From positions 1-43,667 of the forward strand of contig JAFAPB010000075.1 in assembly GCA_019247335.1 (NCBI GenBank): a DNA stretch of 43,667 nucleotides, given 5' to 3'. This DNA is from Candidatus Kaiserbacteria bacterium (lineage in GTDB: Bacteria > Patescibacteriota > Minisyncoccia > Phycocordibacterales > UBA2100). Position 1 is the first letter of the stretch; each line of letters opens with the position of its first letter. This document shows positions 32,264-37,924 of this stretch, in pieces. Below the pieces are notes generated by a model. It saw only the letters and a list, made by a program, of their open reading frames with translations. It had not been told where the DNA came from and made no database searches. A program made the position numbers and the translations under genes.

Positions 32264-32480
32264 CGGTCGGTCCAAGGGTCCCGCAGCAATGCGACTTCCT
32301 AAGGATCAGTTCCCAGGATCTAATGCAAGGCGAAAGCCTTGCGGACGGTGCGGGAATAGGCGGCGAGAGCATCGGGTTCGTGTGGGCGAAGCGGGGAGAT
32401 CATATCAAGACGACTCGCGCTCACGAAACGAAACATAATCGCCGTAAACACAAAAGCCTCCCTCGCGGAGGCTTTTGTGT
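32242..32480 (+). ncRNA. Candidate structured ncRNA 2 of a tandem pair
   Basis: Homologous to ncRNA 1, with its own likely -10 (TATACT 32230-32235) and a 14-bp terminator stem (32448-32461 with 32467-32480). Internal structure: TCCCGCA paired with TGCGGGA, and a perfect GCAAGGC-GAAA-GCCTTGC hairpin. The block from 32349 matches ncRNA 1 from 31949. Just before the terminator it holds CGAAACATAA (32429-32438), found identically at 35892-35901 in the third RNA candidate. ORFs through it show no coding features. The RNA class is not one I recognise. Confidence 0.6.
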
Positions 32481-32535
32481 TGTGGGCGCTTAACTCTTTG
32501 CATGTCGCCATAAAATATATGATGATATCGTAACT

Positions 32536-33564
32536 ATGGCTGTTAATAACCTAGCCATGCTCGAAGAATATAAGAGTTTGCAGCTTCTATATGCTGACTT
32601 CGCTGAACGCCTGAAATCAATAGCAAAAGATATTCTTGACCTGAACGAGATAAATATCGTGTCGATTGAAGCTCGTGCAAAATCCACAGACAGTCTAAAA
32701 AGCAAAATCGAAGCACGAAGTGAAACGTTACAAGAACTAGTTGATATTAAGGATCTCGCGGGCGTTAGAGTTATTGCGTTGACCCGAGCTGATGCCGAAA
32801 AGATTGAAGAACAGCTCAGTGCTTGCTTTGATGTTGAGGAGAGTACGGACGAGGGTGCGCATGAGCTCGACAAAATAGGCTACAGATCAAAGCACCTCGT
32901 AGTCTCGTTACCAAATGAACGGTGTGCGCTACCCGAGTATAAAAAATTTAAAGGACTTAAAGCTGAACTACAAATCAGAACGGTACTTGAGCATGCATGG
33001 GCACAAATCGGCCATGATCAGGTTTACAAGCAGAGCTCAGTATTGCCGGAAGAAATACGTCGCGATTTTAATCTACTCGCTGGTCTATTAGAAATAGCCG
33101 ATAAACAATTCAGCCGACTAACCGGTGAAATATCGCGACAAGAAAAAAATGTTGCTCAAAAAACACGGCAGGGCGACCTTAATATCCCGATCGACTCCAT
33201 ATCATTACGCGGTTTCCTAAGCGAAAAATTCAAGGGACTTTCAAATCTTGATCCCCGATTTGGCCCGCAAGATAACATGGCAGAGGAAATCATCTCGGAA
33301 CTCAAGGCCATGGGCATAAACACTCTCCAGGATTTGAATTCCGTAATCCCAGAGGACTACAAGGAGAAAGCGCAGGCGTTAAAAGAATATAATAATTTTT
33401 GTGGAATAACTCGAGATATCATGATCATTCACGACGCAAAAAAATATTTTGAAGGTCCGTGGAAAAATAAATGGGCCTGGGGTAGAGATGAGGGACACAT
33501 ACTGTCCTTCTATGGTATTGATCGCAATGAATTAGCTAAGAAATATCAGGATCTTGAGTCTTAA
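32536..33564 (+). CDS. RelA/SpoT-domain (alarmone synthetase-like) protein
   Basis: 342 aa. The N-terminal 160 residues form a RelA/SpoT nucleotidyltransferase domain: RAKSTDSLKSKI (ATP-binding motif, about 47-59), KDLAGVRVI (Asp-x-x-Gly-x-Arg), GYRSKH (with the guanine-stacking Tyr at 116) and ELQIRTVLEHAWAQIGHD (144-161). No HD hydrolase, TGS or ACT domain, so it is a small synthetase rather than a Rel enzyme. The C-terminal 150 residues are unrecognised. Codons and base composition are clearly AT-richer than the neighbours, pointing to acquisition by transfer. It may make (p)ppGpp, or pyrophosphorylate other targets as toxic SAS and phage-defence members do. A TATGAT -10 lies 12 nt upstream. 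Confidence 0.87.
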   Translation: MAVNNLAMLEEYKSLQLLYADFAERLKSIAKDILDLNEINIVSIEARAKSTDSLKSKIEARSETLQELVDIKDLAGVRVIALTRADAEKIEEQLSACFDVEESTDEGAHELDKIGYRSKHLVVSLPNERCALPEYKKFKGLKAELQIRTVLEHAWAQIGHDQVYKQSSVLPEEIRRDFNLLAGLLEIADKQFSRLTGEISRQEKNVAQKTRQGDLNIPIDSISLRGFLSEKFKGLSNLDPRFGPQDNMAEEIISELKAMGINTLQDLNSVIPEDYKEKAQALKEYNNFCGITRDIMIIHDAKKYFEGPWKNKWAWGRDEGHILSFYGIDRNELAKKYQDLES

Positions 33565-33582
33565 AAATCTTGATCTTCAAGA

Positions 33583-33656
33583 CTAAAGAAGCTTAGGCTT
33601 ATCTTCAGGTACTGAAATGCCGATGTGTTCGTAGTCTTTTTGGTGACAATACGGCC
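33583..33656 (-). pseudogene. Remnant of a ruvB 3' end
   Basis: Read on the minus strand, the bases encode GRIVTKK, then after a 1-nt frameshift DYEHIGISVPEDKPKLL and TAG. This matches the C-terminus of the intact RuvB in the window (GRIVTKKGYEHIGAEPPKGQTQLL without the shift) up to EHIG, then diverges but ends alike. At DNA level about 39 bases match ruvB (34667-34710 region) at 34 positions, in the same orientation. Nothing of the rest of ruvB is present. It is either the original 3' end displaced by an insertion or a leftover from another copy. Confidence 0.75.
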
Positions 33657-33660
33657 GCAT

Positions 33661-33695
33661 AAATAGTGCGCCCGGCGAGGGTGGCCTCGCCGGGC
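33661..33695 (-). terminator. Terminator-like hairpin after HExxH gene
   Basis: A perfect 11-bp stem GCCCGGCGAGG (33670-33680) / CCTCGCCGGGC (33685-33695) with a 4-nt loop, followed on the minus strand by a loosely T-rich tail (CACTATTTAT). Confidence 0.6.
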
Positions 33696-33701
33696 TGGTT
33701 G

Positions 33702-34586
33702 CTACGCGACCGCTTCGATCGCGGCTGCGACTTCGGCCTCAATGTCGCAGGTGAGCAGTGCGGCTGCGAGCATCGAGAGTTCATCGCGGCCAGCGGCGCC
33801 GATGGATTGCATGATCGACTCGATCTTCGCGGCGCGGAAGCGTTCGACCCACGTGCGCTCCATCAGGATGTCCGTCGCGTCGAAGTACGCGCCATACAGA
33901 TCCTTCCAGACCTGCGCGTGGTCGTCTTCGATGTCGCCGAGCCGCTTCACGAGCGCACGCGCGAGCCATACGGCTTTGCGATACAGCGCCCACTCGGCGT
34001 CGGCCTCGATCTGCTTGAAGTACTCGGCGATCAGATCAGGATCGGCGAACGTCGGATCGAAGTTCAGATACTCGCGCATCACCTCGCGGGCGAAGCACTC
34101 GGTGAAACCTTCGCTCAAGAAGAAGTTCGATCCGGCGATCCAGGGTTCTTCCGGCTGGAACCATTTCGGGAAGTCCATGCCGATGTACTTGTAGAAGCCG
34201 CAGATCTCCATGGTGAACTTCACTTCGATGCCGTGCACCCGCGTGGTGCGTGGCTCAAAGGTCCGCGTCTTTGCGATCTTGTGCACCCGCTCGTGGATCA
34301 CGAGATTGAGCACGATGAGATCATGCGGCGCGCCCTGTTCGACGCGTTCGTCGATGCCGGGAGTCAGCAGCCGGTACCCGTCTGGTTGGGCATAGCCCGA
34401 GATCAGCCGCCCCGTGCGTTTGTCGATCACTCGCTGTGTATCGAGATAGGCGCGCTCGCTCGGAAAACGTCCGAAGTCGAGCTCGTAGCGCCGCTCGACG
34501 ACGTGGTACGCACGGAGGAGCTTGTCCTCGTCGATGCGCTCAAGAACTGCGCGCAGCCTGTCGAGACTACTTAGAGGTCCAGTCAT
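33702..34586 (-). CDS. Putative zinc metallopeptidase-like protein (HExxH)
   Basis: 294 aa from ATG 34586 (MTGPLSSLDRL); the in-frame ATG at 34622 is less likely because a G-rich SD (GGGGG) lies just before 34586. Residues 98-102 read HERVH, preceded by the hydrophobic stretch LIVLNLVI, and E159 in SEGFTECFAREV follows about 57 residues on. HExxH plus a distal Glu is the gluzincin zinc-binding pattern. No signal peptide, so probably cytoplasmic. The family is not recognised beyond that. It lies between ruvB and the ruvB-end remnant. The plus-strand ORF over the same bases lacks such signals. Confidence 0.7.
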   Translation of the reverse strand: MTGPLSSLDRLRAVLERIDEDKLLRAYHVVERRYELDFGRFPSERAYLDTQRVIDKRTGRLISGYAQPDGYRLLTPGIDERVEQGAPHDLIVLNLVIHERVHKIAKTRTFEPRTTRVHGIEVKFTMEICGFYKYIGMDFPKWFQPEEPWIAGSNFFLSEGFTECFAREVMREYLNFDPTFADPDLIAEYFKQIEADAEWALYRKAVWLARALVKRLGDIEDDHAQVWKDLYGAYFDATDILMERTWVERFRAAKIESIMQSIGAAGRDELSMLAAALLTCDIEAEVAAAIEAVA

Positions 34587-34630
34587 TGATACCCCCACAT
34601 TGCTGCGCGGGATTATGCGCAATTATCGAT

Positions 34631-35635
34631 TTAAAGCAATTGCGTCTGACCTTTCGGCGGCTCGGCGCCGATGTGCTCGTAGCCCTTTTTGGTGACGATT
34701 CGGCCCCGCGGCGTGCGTTCGAGGAGGCCCACCTGCATAAGGTACGGCTCGTGGACTTCTTCGATAGTCGCTTCTTCTTCGGAGAGCGATGCGGCGATCG
34801 TCTTTAAACCGACGGGGCCGCCATTAAATTTCTCGACGAGGATCGTGAGAATGTCGCGGTCGATCTGATTGAGCCCGATCTCATCGATCTCGAGAAGCGC
34901 GAGCGCTTTTTTCACGGTCTTGATGTCGAGCTTCTCGCTGTTGACCTCCGCAAAGTCGCGCGCGCGTTTCAATAGATAATTCGCGGTGCGCGGCGTCGCG
35001 CGCGAGCGGCGCGAAATTTCCATGAGCGAGTCCTTGTCAATATCGATGCCGAGAATTTTTGCGGAGCGGCGGAGTATCTCCGCGATCTCTTCAACGCTGT
35101 AGTACTGCAATCGGAACGTGCCGCCCGAAAATCGCGAGCGAAGCGGCGCAGAGAGGAGCGAGATACGCGTCGTCGCGGCGATGAGCGTGAAGGGCGGGAG
35201 TTCGAGCTGCACGGTGCGCGCGCTCGGCCCTTTGCCGATCACGATATCAAGTACGCCTGCTTCCATCGCGGGGTAGAGGACCTCTTCGATCGTGCGATTC
35301 AAGCGATGGATCTCGTCGATAAAGAGCACGTCACCCGGCGTGAGGTTGGTGAGGATGGAGGCGAGGTCGCCCACGCGCTCGACGGCTGGCCCTGAGGTGG
35401 TGCGGAGATTGGCGCCAAGCTCTTTGGCGATGAGGTGCGAGAGCGTCGTTTTGCCCAATCCTGGAGGGCCGTAGAGCAGCACGTGCTCGGGCTGGTGATT
35501 CCTGCCTTTGGCTGCGGTGAGGAGAATACGAAGGTTCTCTTTAATAGAAGGTTGGCCGATGTAGTCGGCCCACTCGGTCGGGCGAAGGGCTTGATCGAGG
35601 CTGCGGGGGCTTTTTTCTATCGAGGGTTCGGTCAT
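34631..35635 (-). CDS. ruvB: Holliday junction branch-migration ATPase RuvB
   Basis: 334 aa from MTEPSIEKSPRSLDQAL; the ORF upstream to 35899 is rejected because it runs through the promoter region. AAA+ motor that drives branch migration with RuvA. Walker A GPPGLGKT (56-63), Walker B FIDEIHRL, sensor 1 AATTRISLLSAPLRSRF with the arginine finger, and the C-terminal winged helix ending TPRGRIVTKKGYEHIG. The last residues (AEPPKGQTQLL) differ from those in the downstream remnant. A TATTAT/TATACC element about 50-60 nt upstream on the minus strand, facing the RNA promoter, could drive it. No SD. Confidence 0.95.
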   Translation of the reverse strand: MTEPSIEKSPRSLDQALRPTEWADYIGQPSIKENLRILLTAAKGRNHQPEHVLLYGPPGLGKTTLSHLIAKELGANLRTTSGPAVERVGDLASILTNLTPGDVLFIDEIHRLNRTIEEVLYPAMEAGVLDIVIGKGPSARTVQLELPPFTLIAATTRISLLSAPLRSRFSGGTFRLQYYSVEEIAEILRRSAKILGIDIDKDSLMEISRRSRATPRTANYLLKRARDFAEVNSEKLDIKTVKKALALLEIDEIGLNQIDRDILTILVEKFNGGPVGLKTIAASLSEEEATIEEVHEPYLMQVGLLERTPRGRIVTKKGYEHIGAEPPKGQTQLL

Positions 35636-35678
35636 AAAAACGGGCTTTTTGGCACGCCGGGGCGGGGCAAAAAGGCGC

Positions 35679-35706
35679 TTGACAATTAGGTATAATATGC
35701 TATACT
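35679..35706 (+). promoter_or_regulatory. Consensus sigma70-like promoter for structured RNA
   Basis: TTGACA (35679-35684), 16-nt spacer, TATACT (35701-35706). The spacer also contains TATAAT. It is the strongest -35/-10 pair in the window and points into a region without a credible gene. It lies inside the 5' part of a 101-codon plus ORF, which argues against that ORF being translated. Confidence 0.85.
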
Positions 35707-35712
35707 CTCTAC

Positions 35713-35931
35713 CTAGAAAGCGGGTAATGCCGCTTTTTCTATTTGAGAGACGCACAGCTTCGGGCGATCGCGACTTTTCCGAGGACGGCGGCGGGATGCC
35801 GCCTCGTGCAGCATTGCTGCCCCTATCCTTAGGATCTAGTAGCAACTTTTCCAACAAAGGATCGCCCGAAAGTGTGCGCCTCCAGCTAATTCGAAACATA
35901 ACACCCGATTGCAGGCACGCAATCGGGTTTT
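35713..35931 (+). ncRNA. Candidate structured ncRNA 3
   Basis: It begins a few bases after the consensus promoter and ends with terminator CCCGATTGC (35904-35912) / GCAATCGGG (35919-35927) plus TTTT. Near the 5' end AAAGCGG / CCGCTTT followed by TTTCT (35717-35740) looks like an attenuator or early terminator. The body is a long stem, 35747-35769 with 35860-35882, pairing at 20 of 23 positions and enclosing three small hairpins (GGCGGC / GCCGCC, GCAGC / GCTGC, ATCC / GGAT). It shares CGAAACATAA before the terminator with ncRNA 2. The shape recalls 6S-like RNAs, but I cannot assign a class. Confidence 0.65.
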
Positions 35932-35950
35932 GTGGTTTAAAAATTCGTCA

Positions 35951-35990
35951 ATAAAAGAAAAGCGGGCGCCGGCAGAGCCGTCGCCCGTCT
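35951..35990 (-). terminator. Intrinsic terminator for the small minus-strand gene
   Basis: On the minus strand, hairpin GGGCG-A-CGGC-TCT-GCCG-G-CGCCC is followed by GCTTTTCTTTT. It sits directly after the TGA at 35994. Confidence 0.8.
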
Positions 35991-35993
35991 TTG

Positions 35994-36272
35994 TCACCGA
36001 GGCCTCCGCTCTCGGTGATCTTGCAGGAATGCCGCCACGATGTATGCGGCGACGCCGAGAAGAACGCCGAAGCCGAGCGCCATGCCGATCTCGGCGATGA
36101 GTTTCCGCGCGACTATCGGCGTGATGTCGGTGACATCACAGCAGACGAGCAAGGTCGACCCGCTCGTGAGCAACATCTCGACCTTCGCCACCGATCGCCA
36201 GAGCGAGAAGTTCTTGGCGACTGTGCTCGTGAGCATCGCGGTGACGAGCGCAAGCGCTATGAGCGTGTCCAT
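35994..36272 (-). CDS. Small two-TM membrane protein
   Basis: 92 aa: a hydrophobic N-terminal segment (residues 3-20), a middle segment with a double cysteine (LLVCCDVTDITP), a second strong membrane helix (about 60-83) and a basic C-terminus. Family not recognised. It has a clear SD (GAGGAGGAAG) before ATG 36272 and its own terminator, and probably follows 36329-36661 on the same transcript, since no terminator separates them. Confidence 0.65.
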   Translation of the reverse strand: MDTLIALALVTAMLTSTVAKNFSLWRSVAKVEMLLTSGSTLLVCCDVTDITPIVARKLIAEIGMALGFGVLLGVAAYIVAAFLQDHRERRPR

Positions 36273-36328
36273 GGCACTTCCTCCTCACGAGGCCGCGTAT
36301 GTTCCCACCAGCGATCGCGTAGTGCCCC

Positions 36329-36661
36329 CTAGAGGAAGATCGAATCGCTCGGTGCGCGCGCGAATCCGGAGGCCACGGCTTCCTCGAACGTGATGCCGAG
36401 CCGCCGCATCGCTTCGTGGAACGATATGCCGCGGCCTTCCTTGATCGCCGTCTCGACGGCATCGCGACTTTCGGTGTCGAGCGCGTATGCTGTTTCGAGC
36501 GTGGCGATAACGCACCATTTCGGGTTAGACACGCGGTATGGCATGCGATACAAGATCGGCTTCCAAAGCGGTCGCTTGATCGCCAAGTGCGCGTTGATGC
36601 CGTGAACGATCCGCTGTTCGGCCAGATCGTAGTCAGCCTTGGGAATCCATCTCTCGGTCAT
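36329..36661 (-). CDS. Small protein of unknown function
   Basis: 110 aa, soluble, slightly basic, with many aromatic residues in the first half (RMPYRVSNPKWCVIATLETAYAL) and a helical C-terminal half (SFHEAMRRLGITFEEAVASGF). No known domain recognised. A strong SD (GGGGAG) lies 5-6 nt before ATG 36661. It follows the terminator of the next upstream gene, so it probably has its own promoter (TTGACT at about 36711). Confidence 0.6.
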   Translation of the reverse strand: MTERWIPKADYDLAEQRIVHGINAHLAIKRPLWKPILYRMPYRVSNPKWCVIATLETAYALDTESRDAVETAIKEGRGISFHEAMRRLGITFEEAVASGFARAPSDSIFL

Positions 36662-36720
36662 TGAGTTCTCCCCACAGTGCTGCAGAGAGCCTCGCTGAAA
36701 GCGGGAAGATAGTCAAGCAT

Positions 36721-36752
36721 AAAAATTTCGGGCGCCGATCGCTCGGCGCCCG
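36721..36752 (-). terminator. Intrinsic terminator, perfect 10-bp stem
   Basis: CGGGCGCCGA (36729-36738) / TCGGCGCCCG (36743-36752) with a TCGC-type loop; on the minus strand it is followed by AAATTTTT. It ends the gene at 36787-37122. Confidence 0.85.
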
Positions 36753-36786
36753 CCTTCCTCTCCCTCGTTGTTCATTGGCGTGGAAA

Positions 36787-37122
36787 TCAGCGGTGCAGCG
36801 CCTGATAGCGGGCGACCACTTCGCGGGCGACTCGGGTGAGCGTTTTCCCGCTGACGTGGTCGTCCCAGTAGAAGCCGAACAGAACCCGCTGCTCGGGCTC
36901 AAGTTCGGCCGCCGCAGTCGACCAGTCCCTGCCGGAGACAAGGGCCAGCTTGCAGCACGTGTCGCTCTCGATGTTGAGAATCGTCACATCGACGTTCATC
37001 ACCGCTTCGTGACCGTAACGCATCACGCAGTAGAGCAGGCCCATCAAAAGCCGCATCCGGGCCGTCTCTTCTTCAGCCATTTGCCGATCCAATTCGGCTT
37101 CGCGCCGTTCGACGGTTGACAT
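36787..37122 (-). CDS. Small soluble protein of unknown function
   Basis: 111 aa with a charged helical N-terminus (RREAELDRQMAEEETARM), a middle beta-like region with a double cysteine (ESDTCCKLALVSG) and a helical C-terminus (TRVAREVVARYQALHR). No family recognised. It has a full promoter (TTGACC-17-TACTAC), a leader of about 55 nt, SD GAGGAGGGA and its own terminator. This is a different expression style from the leaderless core genes. Confidence 0.65.
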   Translation of the reverse strand: MSTVERREAELDRQMAEEETARMRLLMGLLYCVMRYGHEAVMNVDVTILNIESDTCCKLALVSGRDWSTAAAELEPEQRVLFGFYWDDHVSGKTLTRVAREVVARYQALHR

Positions 37123-37182
37123 TCACGTCCCTCCTCAGGTTTCGTCGGCGCCGAAAGGGTATTCCCATTCCGACTGTAGAGA

Positions 37183-37211
37183 GTAGTAGCGCTGTCGCGA
37201 CAAACGGTCAA
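37183..37211 (-). promoter_or_regulatory. Sigma70-like promoter with SD leader for the 37122 gene
   Basis: On the minus strand, TTGACC (complement of 37206-37211), 17-nt spacer, TACTAC (complement of 37183-37188). The -35 element overlaps the end of the upstream lycopene-cyclase-like gene. Confidence 0.7.
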
Positions 37212-37924
37212 GCTTTCGGTCGTTTCAGCACGAGTGACCTCCACCTTAAGGAAAATCGCGCGGTCGCGCGCCTTGCGCGGAGGCCGAGTGCGAATTTGTA
37301 CGCCGGTCCGCAATAAAATCCCCAGGCGAGCGCGAAAAGGTATTCCTGCACGGGAATGTTGAATAGGTAAGAATCGCTTCGTATAAAATCGTGCATCACG
37401 CTCGGGTAGAGCGGTAAGAGCCAACCGCGATACGCAACAAAGACGATCGCGAGGGTGAGCAATGCAGAACTCACGGCATTCGCCCAGAGTTCCGGTCGCA
37501 CAATGAGATGCAGCGTTCCAAGCACAAGCAGCAGCACTGCGCCGTACATAATACTGTTAGCATGGAATGCGAGCGTGCCGATGAAAAAGGCCGCGAACCC
37601 GGCAGCGAGCAGCGCGGCCCATATAAATAGATGACGCGCAGTCCGTTCAGTGCCGCGATTACGCAAGAACGCATCGTGGATCACGCTGGCAAGTCCGCCG
37701 AGGAAGAAGCAGTACATAACGTCTTCGAATCCAAATCCGCGAAAGATCGGGAGGGCGTATTCAGGCGCGAAATAGTCGCGTGCAATGATCGGCTCAAGTA
37801 TCGAAAAAAGCGTCAAGATCAGCGATGTGACAAGAAGTTCCCGACGCACGTCGGCGCGAAAAACGAAAATCAGCATCCAGAGGACGGCAAAGAAGAGATC
37901 CAACGTGAGGTAGGCGTATTCCAT
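37208..37924 (-). CDS. Lycopene-cyclase-domain-like multi-pass membrane protein
   Basis: 238 aa, about seven membrane segments. Start MEYAYLTLDLFFAVLW at 37924 overlaps the PilB stop (TGATG), so the longer ORF is rejected. Two acidic-aromatic motifs at helix starts (GFEDVMYCFFLGG and VQEYLFALAWGFYCG), about 120 residues apart, recall the P-x-E-E-x-x-F motifs of the heterodimeric lycopene cyclase (CrtYc/CrtYd) fold. The motifs are not exact and no carotenoid genes are nearby, so enzyme activity is unproven. Co-transcribed with the PilB ATPase. Confidence 0.6.
   Translation of the reverse strand: MEYAYLTLDLFFAVLWMLIFVFRADVRRELLVTSLILTLFSILEPIIARDYFAPEYALPIFRGFGFEDVMYCFFLGGLASVIHDAFLRNRGTERTARHLFIWAALLAAGFAAFFIGTLAFHANSIMYGAVLLLVLGTLHLIVRPELWANAVSSALLTLAIVFVAYRGWLLPLYPSVMHDFIRSDSYLFNIPVQEYLFALAWGFYCGPAYKFALGLRARRATARFSLRWRSLVLKRPKA

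Noticed and set aside
31851..32480. RNase P RNA, tmRNA or SRP RNA identity for the tandem RNAs
   Set aside because: I looked for the RNase P P4 elements, the tmRNA tag frame with TPsiC-CCA end and the SRP GGAA-loop helix; none is present.
32019..32493. Plus-strand ORFs of 139 and 119 codons over the ncRNA region
   Set aside because: They cross the ncRNA 1 terminator, the DnaA-box cluster and ncRNA 2; the homology between the two RNAs is not preserved in any frame.
33666..34574. 302-codon plus-strand ORF opposite the HExxH gene
   Set aside because: The minus frame has the SD, the HExxH motif, a promoter-like CATAAT and a terminator; the plus frame has none.
35649..35954. 101-codon plus-strand ORF over ncRNA 3
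   Set aside because: The consensus promoter starts transcription inside it, two terminator-like hairpins and a long stem occupy it, and the translation has no protein-like features.
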